From SZUA-365 sp034002405 (GTDB lineage: Bacteria > Bacteroidota > Ignavibacteria > SZUA-365): a stretch of DNA of 64,000 nt. A program made the position numbers and the translations under genes. A model generated the notes under the pieces. The model saw nothing but the letters and a program-made list of their open reading frames with translations, searched no databases and was not told where the DNA came from. Positions within the stretch are counted from its first letter, which is position 1, and each line of letters opens with the position of its first letter. The DNA is taken from positions 42,580 through 106,579 of the forward strand of contig JAVFAS010000006.1 in assembly GCA_034002405.1 (NCBI GenBank), in the 5' to 3' direction. This document shows, in pieces, positions 17,149-27,991 of the stretch.

Positions 17149-19152
17149 TCACACGTCGAGGTTGCGGACGTATTTGGCGTTGCGTTCGATGAATTGCCGA
17201 CGCGGCTCGACGCTGTCGCCCATGAGAATCTGGAACAGTCGATCCGCCTCGGCCGCGTTCTCCATCGTGACGCGCAGCAAGGTGCGCGTTTCCGGATTCA
17301 TGGTGGTTTCCCACAGCTGTTCGGGATTCATCTCGCCGAGCCCCTTGAAACGGGAGATCGTGATGCCATCCTTTTTGAGCACGATGGTTTCCTCGCTGAC
17401 CGGGGCGTCGGACTCGTCGTGTTCCTCCACCTCGGCCGCCTCGACCTTGGTGCCGCGCAGCACTTTCAGCACTTCATCGCGTTCGTCCTCGTCGAAGGCA
17501 TAGCGCTCGGTCTTGCCCTTCTTGATCTTGTACAGCGGCGGTTGCGCGATATAGACATGCCCGTTCTCGACCAAGGCTTTCATGTACCGGAAGAAAAATG
17601 TCAGCAACAACGTGCGGATGTGACTGCCATCCACATCGGCATCCGTCATGATAATGATTTTCCCGTAGCGAAGACTGGTCAAATCGATGCCCTCTTCGTG
17701 GCCGATTCCCGCGCCGAATGCCGAGACCATCGCATTGATTTCCTGATTCTCGAGCACCTTGTGCAGGTTGGCTTTCTCGACATTGAGGATTTTCCCGCGC
17801 AGCGGAAGAATGGCCTGGAAGCGGCGGTCGCGCCCCTGCTTTGCCGACCCGCCCGCGGAGTCACCCTCGACGAGATAGATCTCGCAGTGTTCCGGATCGG
17901 TGATCGAGCAGTCGGCGAGCTTGCCCGGGAGGCTGAAGGAATCGAGCGCGTTCTTGCGCCGCGTCAGATCGCGTGCCCGACGTGCCGCCTCGCGTGCCTC
18001 GGCGGCGCGCAGGGCCTTCTCGATGATGCGCTTGGCGATGGAGGGATTCTGCTCGAGATACAGCGAGAGCTGCTCACCCACGATCGTCTCCACGACGCTT
18101 TTCGTTTCGCTGTTGCCGAGCTTGGTCTTCGTCTGTCCTTCAAACTGCGGTTCGGCGACTTTCACGCTCAACACCGCGGTGAGTCCCTCGCGGAAATCAT
18201 CACCCGACATCGTCGTCTTGCCTTCCTTCGCGATGCCGTTCTTGTAGGCGTAGTTGTTCAGCACGCGTGTCAGCGCGGTCTTGAAACCGACGAGATGCGT
18301 CCCGCCTTCGATCGTGTTGATGTTGTTGACGTAAGTGAAAATGTTTTCCGAATACGAGCTGTTGTACTGGAACGCGAGTTCGACCGGGGTGCCGTCACGC
18401 TCGCCCTCGATATAGATCGGTTTCTTGATGAGTGACTCGCGGGCCTCGTCGATGTATTCGACAAAATCCTTGAGCCCGCCCTTGAAGTGAAAGATCTTCT
18501 CCTCCTGCGAGCGCTCGTCGCGCAACGCGATGCGGATGTTCTTGTTGAGGTACGCGAGTTCACGCAAACGCTCCTCGAGGATTTCAAAGCGGAAATCGAT
18601 CACCTTGAAGATCTCGCCATCCGGATGGAAGGTCGTCAGCGTGCCGGTCTTTTTGGTCTTGCCGAGATTCTTGATGTCATGCGCGGGAGCGCCGCGGTGA
18701 TAGCGCTGCATGAACTGCTGGCCGTCACGCGAGACAACCACCTCGCACCAGTCCGAGAGCGCGTTGACAACCGAAACACCGACACCGTGCAGTCCGCCGG
18801 ACACCTGATAGGTCTGCTTGTCGAATTTTCCGCCGGCGTGCAAGGTGCACATCACGACTTCGAGGGTACTGATTTTCTTGACGGGATGCGGACCCGTGGG
18901 AATCCCGCGTCCGTTATCCTCCACCGTCACGGACCCATCCGTGTTGATGGTCACGGTGATCGTGTCGCAGAACCCAGCCAGCGCTTCGTCGATCGAGTTG
19001 TCGACGACCTCGTTCACCAGATGGTGCAGACCGCGTGCACCGATGTCGCCGATGTACATGGCGGGACGTTTCCGCACGGCTTCGAGTCCCTCGAGCACCT
19101 TGATACTGGTTTCGGAATACTGCTGCGCCTGTTCTACCTGTTCTTTGGTCAT
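17149..19152 (-). CDS. gyrB: DNA gyrase subunit B
   Basis: A 667-residue type II topoisomerase ATPase subunit that partners GyrA to introduce negative supercoils. Visible in order: GHKL ATPase with RPAMYIGD, NEVVDNSIDEA, VEDNGRGIPTG and GGLHGVGVSVVNALS; transducer domain; TOPRIM with YLVEGDSAGGSAKQGRDR, and the metal site ADVDGSHI; and a C-terminal segment with FKGLGEMNPEQLWETTMNP. The TOPRIM wording and length match GyrB rather than ParE. It sits in a minus-strand run with mnmE, dciA, recF and dnaN. Confidence 0.97.
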   Translation of the reverse strand: MTKEQVEQAQQYSETSIKVLEGLEAVRKRPAMYIGDIGARGLHHLVNEVVDNSIDEALAGFCDTITVTINTDGSVTVEDNGRGIPTGPHPVKKISTLEVVMCTLHAGGKFDKQTYQVSGGLHGVGVSVVNALSDWCEVVVSRDGQQFMQRYHRGAPAHDIKNLGKTKKTGTLTTFHPDGEIFKVIDFRFEILEERLRELAYLNKNIRIALRDERSQEEKIFHFKGGLKDFVEYIDEARESLIKKPIYIEGERDGTPVELAFQYNSSYSENIFTYVNNINTIEGGTHLVGFKTALTRVLNNYAYKNGIAKEGKTTMSGDDFREGLTAVLSVKVAEPQFEGQTKTKLGNSETKSVVETIVGEQLSLYLEQNPSIAKRIIEKALRAAEAREAARRARDLTRRKNALDSFSLPGKLADCSITDPEHCEIYLVEGDSAGGSAKQGRDRRFQAILPLRGKILNVEKANLHKVLENQEINAMVSAFGAGIGHEEGIDLTSLRYGKIIIMTDADVDGSHIRTLLLTFFFRYMKALVENGHVYIAQPPLYKIKKGKTERYAFDEDERDEVLKVLRGTKVEAAEVEEHDESDAPVSEETIVLKKDGITISRFKGLGEMNPEQLWETTMNPETRTLLRVTMENAAEADRLFQILMGDSVEPRRQFIERNAKYVRNLDV

Positions 19153-19182
19153 GAGTGGGTCATCATATAAGTGTGATTGAAA

Positions 19183-20574
19183 TTATTTTCCGATACAGAA
19201 GCGCGAGAAAATGCCATTGAGGATGTCATCCGACGTCACCACGCCGATGATTTCCCCGAGCGCGGCGATCGCCTCGCGGATGTCGACGGCCACGAATTCC
19301 TCCGTTGCGCCGTCGGCCAGCGCCTGTCGCGCCCGACCGAGCGCGTCGCCTCCACGACGGAGACAGTCGGCATGCCGCGCGTTGGTGACCAGCACCGCTC
19401 CCTGCTCCGTCGTTCCCATGCTACTCCGCGCGAAATCGGTCAGTGCGTCACTCAATCCGTTGATTCCGGTCCCCGTCAGCGCTGAAATCGGGATGCCGTG
19501 ATCCGACACCGCCGCCACCGCCGCGGGCGTGGCGAGGTCGCATTTCGTGAAGAGGCGCAGGACCCGCTGTTCGGGACGGACGGGCGACAACGCGGCCAGG
19601 ACGTCCTCGGCCGCGGACAGGCCGCCCGTCGTCTCGCTGAGCACACAGATCACGTCGGCCTCTTCCGCCCTGCCGCGTGTCCGCGCGATTCCTTCCTGTT
19701 CGATCTTGTCATCGGTGTGGCGCAGCCCCGCCGTATCGATGAAACGGAACAGCTCACCACCGATCAGCAACGACTCCTCGAGAAAATCCCGTGTGGTGCC
19801 CGGGACGTCGGTCACGATCGCGCGCTGCGATCCGAGCATGTGGTTGAGCAGACTCGATTTCCCGACGTTGGGCGGCCCGACCAGCGCGACGCGCACCCCG
19901 TCACGCAGCAAACGGCCGGTGCCATACGAGAAAAGCGCATCCTGAATTCTGTTTTCCGCGTCCCGCACCAGGTCATGCAACTCGTCCGCGCCGAGAAACG
20001 ACACATCCTCCTCGACGAAGTCCAGGTTGAGCTCCAGCATCGCGGCGGCTTCGAGCAGCCGTTCGCGGATGGACCGCACATACACCGAGAGACTGCCATC
20101 GAGCTGTCGCAGCGATGCCCGGTGGGCGTCACGAGACTCGGCATGGATCAAGTCGGCGACCGCTTCGGCTTGCACGAGGTCGATCCGTCCCCGCAGGAAG
20201 GCGCGCCGGGTGAATTCGCCGGGCGCCGCGTGCCGTGCGCCGGCCGCGAGCAGGCTGTGTAGGACACCGCGGGTCACCGCGGCCCCGCCGTGACATCCGA
20301 TCTCGACCGTGTTCTCGCCCGTGTAGCTGCGCGGTTCCCGGAAGACGGTGGCGAGCACCTCGTCGATCATCGTGCCATCCACACCGCGGAGATACCCATG
20401 GTGCACGGTGTGCGACGGCGCCGTGGTCAGATCCGTCCCGTCGAACACGGCACCGACCATGGTGATCGCATCGGGACCCGACACACGAATGACCGCGATA
20501 CCCGCCGTGCCCGGCGGCGTGGCGATCGCGGCAATGGTGTCGGAAACCTCGGGGACGGATGGATAGTGCGTCAT
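19183..20574 (-). CDS. mnmE: tRNA uridine-5-carboxymethylaminomethyl GTPase
   Basis: A 463-residue GTPase that with MnmG makes cmnm5 and mnm5 modifications at U34 of certain tRNAs. The N-terminal domain starts DTIAAIATPPGTAGIAVIRVSG; the central G domain contains GPPNVGKSSLLN, TDVPGTTRDF, DTAGLR and FTKCDL; the chain ends with the diagnostic CIGK (zinc-free Cys used in catalysis). The frame is open a further 93 codons upstream, but those overlap dciA in another frame. ATG 20574 is the family start and overlaps the dciA stop by four bases (ATGA). Confidence 0.96.
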   Translation of the reverse strand: MTHYPSVPEVSDTIAAIATPPGTAGIAVIRVSGPDAITMVGAVFDGTDLTTAPSHTVHHGYLRGVDGTMIDEVLATVFREPRSYTGENTVEIGCHGGAAVTRGVLHSLLAAGARHAAPGEFTRRAFLRGRIDLVQAEAVADLIHAESRDAHRASLRQLDGSLSVYVRSIRERLLEAAAMLELNLDFVEEDVSFLGADELHDLVRDAENRIQDALFSYGTGRLLRDGVRVALVGPPNVGKSSLLNHMLGSQRAIVTDVPGTTRDFLEESLLIGGELFRFIDTAGLRHTDDKIEQEGIARTRGRAEEADVICVLSETTGGLSAAEDVLAALSPVRPEQRVLRLFTKCDLATPAAVAAVSDHGIPISALTGTGINGLSDALTDFARSSMGTTEQGAVLVTNARHADCLRRGGDALGRARQALADGATEEFVAVDIREAIAALGEIIGVVTSDDILNGIFSRFCIGK

Positions 20575-20864
20575 CGGAGTCGAATCTCCTTTACCACGTC
20601 TCCATCGACCGCCGCGTTGATTTTCGCGACGAGTTCGCGACGCATCAAGCTCAATTCCTGCCTCCATGCGGCATCGCGGACGGCAACCCACAGGATCCCG
20701 TTTCGCAGGCGTTGCGGGATCGACTGCCGGGCGATCGCGATGCCGACGATGGACTCCCAGTCGCTGATGATCCGTTGCTCGCGGATCCCGCTCTCGAGGC
20801 CCTGCTGAATGATCGCATCGTGCATGACCGACCGCAGTGTCGCTGTTTTCCACCCACGTTTCAT
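20571..20864 (-). CDS. dciA: DciA-like protein (DUF721)
   Basis: A 97-residue member of the DUF721/DciA family, which in many bacteria lacking DnaC loads or recruits the replicative helicase DnaB. Recognisable text is DWESIVGIAIARQSIPQRLRNGILWVAVRDAAWRQELSLMR, quoted here only in part as WESIVGIAIARQSIPQR and ILWVAVRDAAWRQEL. The reading frame is open further upstream, but ATG 20864 begins the conserved domain and leaves 10 bases after recF. Its position between recF and mnmE, near dnaN and gyrB, supports a replication role. Confidence 0.85.
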   Translation of the reverse strand: MKRGWKTATLRSVMHDAIIQQGLESGIREQRIISDWESIVGIAIARQSIPQRLRNGILWVAVRDAAWRQELSLMRRELVAKINAAVDGDVVKEIRLR

Positions 20865-20874
20865 GCCGCGGTCC

Positions 20875-21999
20875 TCATGCGACCTCCGCCACGCCCGCCT
20901 CGATGCGAAGCGTCCGGTTTCCGGGGTGATCCTGCGGAAAATGCCGCAGCGTGGCCCGGCTTGCCGAGGTGATGAAGGTTTGCCCGAGGCCGCCGACCAG
21001 ACGCAGCACGTTGGCCAGGCGGTCGTCGTCGAGTTCGCTGAACACGTCATCGAGCAGAAGCAGCGGTGGTTCGTCGAGCCCGGCTTCGAGATACCGGTAC
21101 TCGGCGAGTTTCAGTGAAATCAACACCGTCTTGTGCTGGCCCTGCGAGGCATGCGCGCGAATGTCGTGCCCGTTCAGCAGTACCTCCAACTCGTCGCGAT
21201 GCGGTCCCGCTGTTGTCGTGCCACGGCGGACATCCGTGTCGAAGCGACGCTGGAGTTCGGCATGATACAACGCGATGGCATTGGGATCCGTGGGATCGAT
21301 GTCCACGGACGACTGATAGCGCAGCGCCACATCCTCGCGCTCGGGGATCATGCCGTCCATCGCTTCGCGGAGGTACGGGACGAACGCGTCAACGAACGCG
21401 TACCGGTGCCGGAGAATGCGCACGGCGGTCTGCGCCATTGTCGCATCCCACGGGGCGAGCGTGCTTCGGAGCGCGGAGGGACGCCCGTCATGATCGGCCA
21501 GCAGGGCATTGCGCTGTCGCAAGACGCGCCGGTACGCCATCAGGTCGAGCAGGTACGCATGATGCAACTGCGAAATAACGAAGTCCACGAACGCGCGACG
21601 TTCGGCCGGGCCACCCGCGGTGATCGGCCGATGCTGCGGCGAGAGCGCGACCATGGGAAATTGGCCGATCAGTTCGGCGGACGCACCGAGCGGTGCGTGG
21701 TCGACCTCGATCTGTTTGCGGCCCGTCGTTTCGTCATAGCGGATCGAGACATCCCGGCGGGATGTCGTGCTGCTCGTGAAGCGTCCCTCGACGCGAAACA
21801 TCCCCGCATCACGCCGCATGACCGTGCGATCGAGATGTGTCACGAAGCTGCGCGACGTGCACAGCATGGCAATCGCTTCCAGGACGGTGGTCTTCCCCGC
21901 CCCGTTTTCCCCGAAGAGAAGGAGTGTCCCGTCGGGACACTCGATGTCTGTCTGTCCGTGATTGCGAAGATTCGTGAGGCTGATGCGGTTCAGGATCAT
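20875..21999 (-). CDS. recF: DNA replication and repair protein RecF
   Basis: A 374-residue SMC-like ATPase that helps load RecA at gapped DNA with RecO and RecR. Walker A is FGENGAGKTTVLEAI near residue 30; the family phrases FVDFVISQLHHAYLLDLMAYRRVLRQRNALL, seen as LMAYRRVLRQRNALL, and the C-terminal signature SQGQHKTVLISLKLAE plus LLLDDVFSELDDDR (Walker B and D-loop) are clear. Its start lies two bases after dnaN stop, so the two genes are tightly coupled. Confidence 0.95.
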   Translation of the reverse strand: MILNRISLTNLRNHGQTDIECPDGTLLLFGENGAGKTTVLEAIAMLCTSRSFVTHLDRTVMRRDAGMFRVEGRFTSSTTSRRDVSIRYDETTGRKQIEVDHAPLGASAELIGQFPMVALSPQHRPITAGGPAERRAFVDFVISQLHHAYLLDLMAYRRVLRQRNALLADHDGRPSALRSTLAPWDATMAQTAVRILRHRYAFVDAFVPYLREAMDGMIPEREDVALRYQSSVDIDPTDPNAIALYHAELQRRFDTDVRRGTTTAGPHRDELEVLLNGHDIRAHASQGQHKTVLISLKLAEYRYLEAGLDEPPLLLLDDVFSELDDDRLANVLRLVGGLGQTFITSASRATLRHFPQDHPGNRTLRIEAGVAEVA

Positions 22000-22001
22000 G
22001 A

Positions 22002-23129
22002 TCAGGCGTTGAGGCGCAGGGGCATGACCAGCATGAGAACTTCGTGATCCTCTTCCTGGTCCTTCGGTTGAATCAGTCCGGCGCGCGTCGGCGCGCTGAA
22101 GAAGAAATTCACCTCGCTGCTGTCGAGATGCTGCAGCGCCTCGGTGATGTAGCGGGCATTGAATCCGATTTCCAGTTCGTCATCGACGCTGAACGATGCA
22201 CGCACGACCTCGCGCGCCTCGCCGCCGATATCCATATCCTCCGCCGATACCCGCACCTCGTCCTTCCCGACGGAGAAACGCACCTGGTTGGTGATGGCAT
22301 TCGAGAAAATCGAACAGCGCTGCACGGCGGCGATCAGCGCCGGACGGTTGACGGTCAACTGCTTGTCATTTTCGAGCGGGATCACGCTTTCATAATTGGG
22401 ATACCGTTCGTCGATGATCCGGCTGGTGAGTGTCATCTCGTTGAAGGCGAAACGCACCTGGGAGCGACCGAACTGCACGGTGACCTGTCCGTCACCCAGG
22501 GACTTCGCAACGATGTGCAACGCCTTGGCGGGAATGATCACGTCACGGTTCCCCTCGGTGTTGGCTTCCGCCAGCGCGCCGCTGTGCCGGATGCGTACCA
22601 GCCGGTGCCCATCGGTGGCCACGGCGAAGAACTCCTCGCCCTTCCACTGGAAAAGCACGCCCATCATCGACGGCCGGAGGTCATCGGTGCTCACCGCATA
22701 CACCGTGCGCGCGATGATGCCCTTGAGCAGATCGGTCTCGAGTTGCAGGGCGAAATCCTCCTGCATCCCCTCGGTCTCGGGAAAATTGGACGCCCCTTCC
22801 CCGGCCATCTTGTATTCGCCCTGATCGGTCTTGATCGACAGCCGGTTCGACGCATCATCCGCGGTAAAGACGAGATCGACATTCGGCAACGCACGGAGGG
22901 TCTCATTGAGTTTTTTCGCGGGAACCGCAACGCGCCCGTCGGATTCGCCGCCGACGGGAAGGATCACGGTCATCGAAATCTCCAGATCACTCGCGGTCAG
23001 GCGCAAATCATTTCCCGTCAGCTCGAACAGCACGTTTTCGAGAATGGGCAATGTCGATTTCGCGGGCACGACACTGATGATTTTCGAAAGCGCTTTGTGC
23101 AGGTCGCTGCTCACTGCGGTAAATTTCAT
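22002..23129 (-). CDS. dnaN: DNA polymerase III beta subunit (sliding clamp)
   Basis: A 375-residue sliding clamp. The start MKFTAVSSDLHKALSKI, the repeated clamp-domain wording (STLPILENVLFELT, LTASDLEISM, RPSMMGVLFQW, ATDGHRLVRI, PAKAL) and the C-terminal end VLMLVMPLRLNA are typical. ATG 23129 has GGAGGACTTC directly upstream; the open frame extends six codons further without support. It leads the dnaN-recF-dciA-mnmE-gyrB block. Unusually, dnaA is not upstream; RNase G is. Confidence 0.96.
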   Translation of the reverse strand: MKFTAVSSDLHKALSKIISVVPAKSTLPILENVLFELTGNDLRLTASDLEISMTVILPVGGESDGRVAVPAKKLNETLRALPNVDLVFTADDASNRLSIKTDQGEYKMAGEGASNFPETEGMQEDFALQLETDLLKGIIARTVYAVSTDDLRPSMMGVLFQWKGEEFFAVATDGHRLVRIRHSGALAEANTEGNRDVIIPAKALHIVAKSLGDGQVTVQFGRSQVRFAFNEMTLTSRIIDERYPNYESVIPLENDKQLTVNRPALIAAVQRCSIFSNAITNQVRFSVGKDEVRVSAEDMDIGGEAREVVRASFSVDDELEIGFNARYITEALQHLDSSEVNFFFSAPTRAGLIQPKDQEEDHEVLMLVMPLRLNA

Positions 23130-23239
23130 GAAGTCCTCCGGTGGCAATCGTATGATATAGAAGAGTTTCCGGTCCTGTTATCGCCTGCACGTGTCCCACG
23201 GCCGTGCACCGGCCAGCCCGCCCATGTGAGGCACATGAC

Positions 23240-23251
23240 ACAGCATGCTGT
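23240..23251. promoter_or_regulatory. perfect 12-bp palindrome upstream of dnaN
   Basis: ACAGCATGCTGT is a perfect inverted repeat centred about 115 bases before the dnaN start, in the leader between the RNase G terminator and dnaN. It could be a repressor operator, but no regulator is known. No match to a DnaA box is evident in this 260-base region. Confidence 0.35.
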
Positions 23252-23269
23252 CATAATCATGAAATATAC

Positions 23270-23296
23270 AAAAAAACGGGGTGGAATGCCACCCCG
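23270..23296 (-). terminator. rho-independent terminator of the RNase G gene
   Basis: On the minus strand, CGGGGTGG pairs perfectly with CCACCCCG across a 4-base loop and is followed by seven T. It lies about 95 bases after the RNase G stop and separates it from dnaN. A TATATTTC follows immediately and could be a -7 promoter element for dnaN. Confidence 0.9.
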
Positions 23297-23389
23297 CTTC
23301 ATCGCGGTGCGATGCAGTGAACACCTTTGATAACAAGCACTTACGGCGGCCGCGCGGCCTGCGCCGGCGTCGGCGTGCGTCGCGGGAGA

Positions 23390-25006
<1,617 letters not shown>

Positions 25007-25105
25007 GGGATATCCGTAATGTCTCCCGGACATGCGCGGCAGGCCGGGACGCGAATGCGTCCGGCTGCCCCGCGTCGGGCCGGTGACAGCGTGAGAGAAA
25101 ACCTG

Positions 25106-26707
25106 TTACAGCTGCGAAAGCAGCGAAAGCCGGATTCCATCGAACGGGAGAATCTCCCGACAGATGCCGCTGGTGCACACGAGGCCACCGCGCTCGGTGC
25201 CGTAGCTGATCGTCGCGAGATGCTCGTTGCCCAACCGATAGGCAAACTCGACCGTGCGCCAGAAATCCCGGCCCGACGGATCCGCGGTGTCGGTGGTGTA
25301 TTCCATGCGGACCGTGGCGGACCAGTGCGCGGCGCGCGCGAAGGTCAACGCCACATACTGGTTGTAGTACTCGGGGGTCTCGCGGCTGAAGCTGTCGTGG
25401 AAAAACTGCTGTTCGAAACTTCCCGCGATGCTGTATTCCTCGTCGAGCATGTACTCGATGCGCAGCGGGATGGTCGTGCTCGATTGCTGATGCGCGAGGC
25501 CGGCTTCGTACGGCGCGTCGTAGCGGCGGTTGAAGGCCGCGCGAAGATAGGACGATCCGTCGAAATACCATTCCACCTCGCCGTACAGCTCCCAGAAGGG
25601 ACTGAACTTCTCGTCGAGCGTCGGCAGGAACGCGGTCTCGCGCTCGTAGGTCACCAGAAAGCCGTTGCGTTCGAGATAGCCGGAATGCCGGCTGGCCATC
25701 GCACCGTTCAGGTTGAGCATGATCTCCGGTGTCAACGCATAGAAGACGTCGACCTGGAAACCGATCTCGTCATTGAAATCCACGACATGCGGATTGCGCG
25801 AGAGCAATGTGAATGAATGCTCCTTGTGCACGATGGGAGGATTTTGCATCGGGAGCATGCGTGAGGGACGATTGGCCTCCCGGTCATGCTCGCGGACGTC
25901 ATCGAAGCGGTAATCCTTGTATTCCATCGTGACGCCGAGTCCGAAATCCGCGGTATAGGACAGACTGCCGTACAAGCCTGACCCGTCACTGGCACCGGAT
26001 GTGAAGCCCCCGCCCGCGACCGGGCGCAGGAAGGAGGCACGTTTCCATGCCTGCTGGACGAAGAGCTCGAAGCCGGCACCGCGCAGCGAAGCCATGAACT
26101 CGGGAATATCCGCGTGCACGCGGTCGATACCGAACGCACTGGGTAATTCACCCTCGACGCCGACGATACTGCCGCCGAGACGGAAAAAATCAACCGGAGT
26201 AATTTCGAGATGACCGCTCTTGACCGAGTAGGATTCAATCCGTTCGGCATTGAGCAGATCGTAATACCGCATCTTTCCCGCGGCGAAGATCGCATGCACG
26301 AAATCATTGCGATAACTGCCGCGAAGTCCGTCGAGCCGCGTGTCGTAATTGATCCCGCGGTTCTCGAAGAGATTCATCGCCAGTCCCTTGCCGTACAAGG
26401 TGTAAAAGTCACCGGCGCGAAGTTCGAGTCCCTTGCGCGAAAATTCAATATAGCGCTTGCGCACCTCGTTGACGCGCGGACCGAATTCGGGAGGATCGTC
26501 GTAGAGATATTCGAATCCCAGCGTGAAATCCTCCCAGAACAGGCGCACGTTGGTTTGATTCTCGATGTATTCCTTGGCGCGCGGTTCGCCGCCGACAACC
26601 TGGTCACCGTTGCCATAGCGCAGGAAATTCGTTACCGAGTACTGTCCCTGTGCCTGCACCGTGACCGTGAGCAGGACGAAGAAAATTCCCAGGAGTGCAT
26701 GGCGCAT
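25106..26707 (-). CDS. DUF6029-like outer-membrane beta-barrel protein
   Basis: A 533-residue protein with a signal peptide (MRHALLGIFFVLLTVTVQAQ) and a long run of alternating aromatic and polar residues of a beta-barrel: TNFLRYGNGDQVVGGEPRAK, NVRLFWEDFTLGFEYLYDD, GLELRAGDFYTLYGKGLAMN. These phrases match DUF6029-type outer-membrane proteins of Bacteroidota as I recall them. ATG 26707 follows the TlpA-like gene's stop by two bases and has GGAG upstream, so the two genes are translationally linked. The C-terminus ends IRLSLLSQL. A transport or surface function is likely but untested. Confidence 0.8.
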   Translation of the reverse strand: MRHALLGIFFVLLTVTVQAQGQYSVTNFLRYGNGDQVVGGEPRAKEYIENQTNVRLFWEDFTLGFEYLYDDPPEFGPRVNEVRKRYIEFSRKGLELRAGDFYTLYGKGLAMNLFENRGINYDTRLDGLRGSYRNDFVHAIFAAGKMRYYDLLNAERIESYSVKSGHLEITPVDFFRLGGSIVGVEGELPSAFGIDRVHADIPEFMASLRGAGFELFVQQAWKRASFLRPVAGGGFTSGASDGSGLYGSLSYTADFGLGVTMEYKDYRFDDVREHDREANRPSRMLPMQNPPIVHKEHSFTLLSRNPHVVDFNDEIGFQVDVFYALTPEIMLNLNGAMASRHSGYLERNGFLVTYERETAFLPTLDEKFSPFWELYGEVEWYFDGSSYLRAAFNRRYDAPYEAGLAHQQSSTTIPLRIEYMLDEEYSIAGSFEQQFFHDSFSRETPEYYNQYVALTFARAAHWSATVRMEYTTDTADPSGRDFWRTVEFAYRLGNEHLATISYGTERGGLVCTSGICREILPFDGIRLSLLSQL

Positions 26708-26709
26708 GG

Positions 26710-27219
26710 TCACTCCAGAATTTTCCGGATGTCTTCCTCGATCTCCTTCTCCTCGCCGGCATTGAAGCCCGTGCGTTTCGCGATCAGGGTGCCGGACTGA
26801 TCGATGAGCAGGGAGTATGGCATCCCCTGTCCGTTGAGCTTCTTGAAGATCTCGCTGTTTGGATCGAGAAGGAACGTGTAGGGAAGCTTCTGCGCGCGCA
26901 CATAGGCCTTGACCTTGGCGAGACTGCGCGGATTGTCAAGATTCACCGCGAGGTAGTGGAAATTGTGCTCGCGGTATTTTTCGAAGACCGGGACGAGGGC
27001 CTTCATCTCCTGCTTGCACGGCTCGCACCACATGGCCCAGAAGCTGATCAACACGGCACCGCGCTCCTTGCCGTCCCGCGCGTCGGTGAGAAATTCCTGA
27101 AAGGAAAAATCCTTGCCGTCGACATCGCGGAGACGGAAATCAATGCTGGTAAGATCCTGCGCCACGACCGCCCCGGACAGGGCGACGAGCAGCGCAACCG
27201 TAAACAAAAACTCTTTCAT
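26710..27219 (-). CDS. TlpA-like thioredoxin-family protein
   Basis: A 169-residue exported redox protein with a signal peptide (MKEFLFTVALLVALSGAVVA) and a thioredoxin fold bearing the CEPC active site in FWAMWCEPCKQEM (Cys65, Cys68) and the cis-Pro in GQGMPYSLLID. TlpA/ResA-like proteins reduce disulfides in periplasmic targets. It is co-transcribed with the DUF6029-like barrel, whose start lies just after its stop. This suggests service to that barrel or to its cargo, which is inference. The start at 27219 is preferred over an upstream in-frame codon because it places the signal peptide at the end. Confidence 0.9.
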   Translation of the reverse strand: MKEFLFTVALLVALSGAVVAQDLTSIDFRLRDVDGKDFSFQEFLTDARDGKERGAVLISFWAMWCEPCKQEMKALVPVFEKYREHNFHYLAVNLDNPRSLAKVKAYVRAQKLPYTFLLDPNSEIFKKLNGQGMPYSLLIDQSGTLIAKRTGFNAGEEKEIEEDIRKILE

Positions 27220-27260
27220 GCAGACATTCCTGTATGGATGTGGAACTCTGATTGGATGCA

Positions 27261-27875
27261 TCAGTCAGGGACGAGATCGTACATGCGCAGCACGTCGCGC
27301 GCCGCGGCGACGGAAACGTACTGATACGCATGCATGCCAAGCGCCGCGGCGGCGTCGACATAGGCAGCGATATCGTCGAAATACAGCGTATGCTCGGGCG
27401 CCACCCCGGCCCGCGCCAACGCGGTCTGGTAGATCGCCGGGTCCGGCTTGACCGTCCCCGCCTCGTAGGAATACACCGCCGCATCGAAGAGCGAAAACAG
27501 CGCGGGAAAACGGTGGCTCGCGAATTGAATATGCAGCGGATTCGTGTTCGAGAGCAGGACGAGCGCGATATGCGACCGCAATGCCGCCAGGAGCGCGATC
27601 AATTCCTCGTTCGGCCAGAAAATATCAGCCCAGAGGAGGCGAAACTCTTCTTTCGTGACCGCGCGGTCCGATCCCAGGAGCGCGGCGGCGTCCGTAAGGA
27701 ACGTGTCGGTATCGATCCGTCCGCGCTCGAAATCATGCACCGTCGGCCAGAAGCGCTGCTCGAATTCCGCATCCATGCGACGGGTCGGCATGTTCCCTGC
27801 CAGGCGATGGACAATCAACCGATGATCAAAGTGAAGCAGGACGTTACCGAGGTCGCAGACGAGGGCGCGGATCAT
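27261..27875 (-). CDS. HAD-IA hydrolase (YihX-like phosphatase)
   Basis: A 204-residue HAD-superfamily phosphatase. Motif I is CDLGNVLL with nucleophile Asp8, motif II LLSNTNPLH, motif III Lys in GTVKPDP, motif IV YFDD. The DLGN form of motif I and the length are like YihX, a glucose-1-phosphate phosphatase, but the substrate is not certain. It stands alone between the TlpA-like gene and an oppositely oriented gene. ATG 27875 begins the conserved domain; the open frame extends 32 codons further into the divergent upstream region and overlaps nothing useful. Confidence 0.88.
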   Translation of the reverse strand: MIRALVCDLGNVLLHFDHRLIVHRLAGNMPTRRMDAEFEQRFWPTVHDFERGRIDTDTFLTDAAALLGSDRAVTKEEFRLLWADIFWPNEELIALLAALRSHIALVLLSNTNPLHIQFASHRFPALFSLFDAAVYSYEAGTVKPDPAIYQTALARAGVAPEHTLYFDDIAAYVDAAAALGMHAYQYVSVAAARDVLRMYDLVPD

Positions 27876-27991
27876 GGGTGTAAAATAGGGAAGGTCGTGA
27901 CCGGAAACAAAAGAGGTTGAACCTTGTCGGCAGGCGAACTGTTCCATCATCATACACGAACGCCCGTCCAACCAAGAATGAGGAATCCGTT

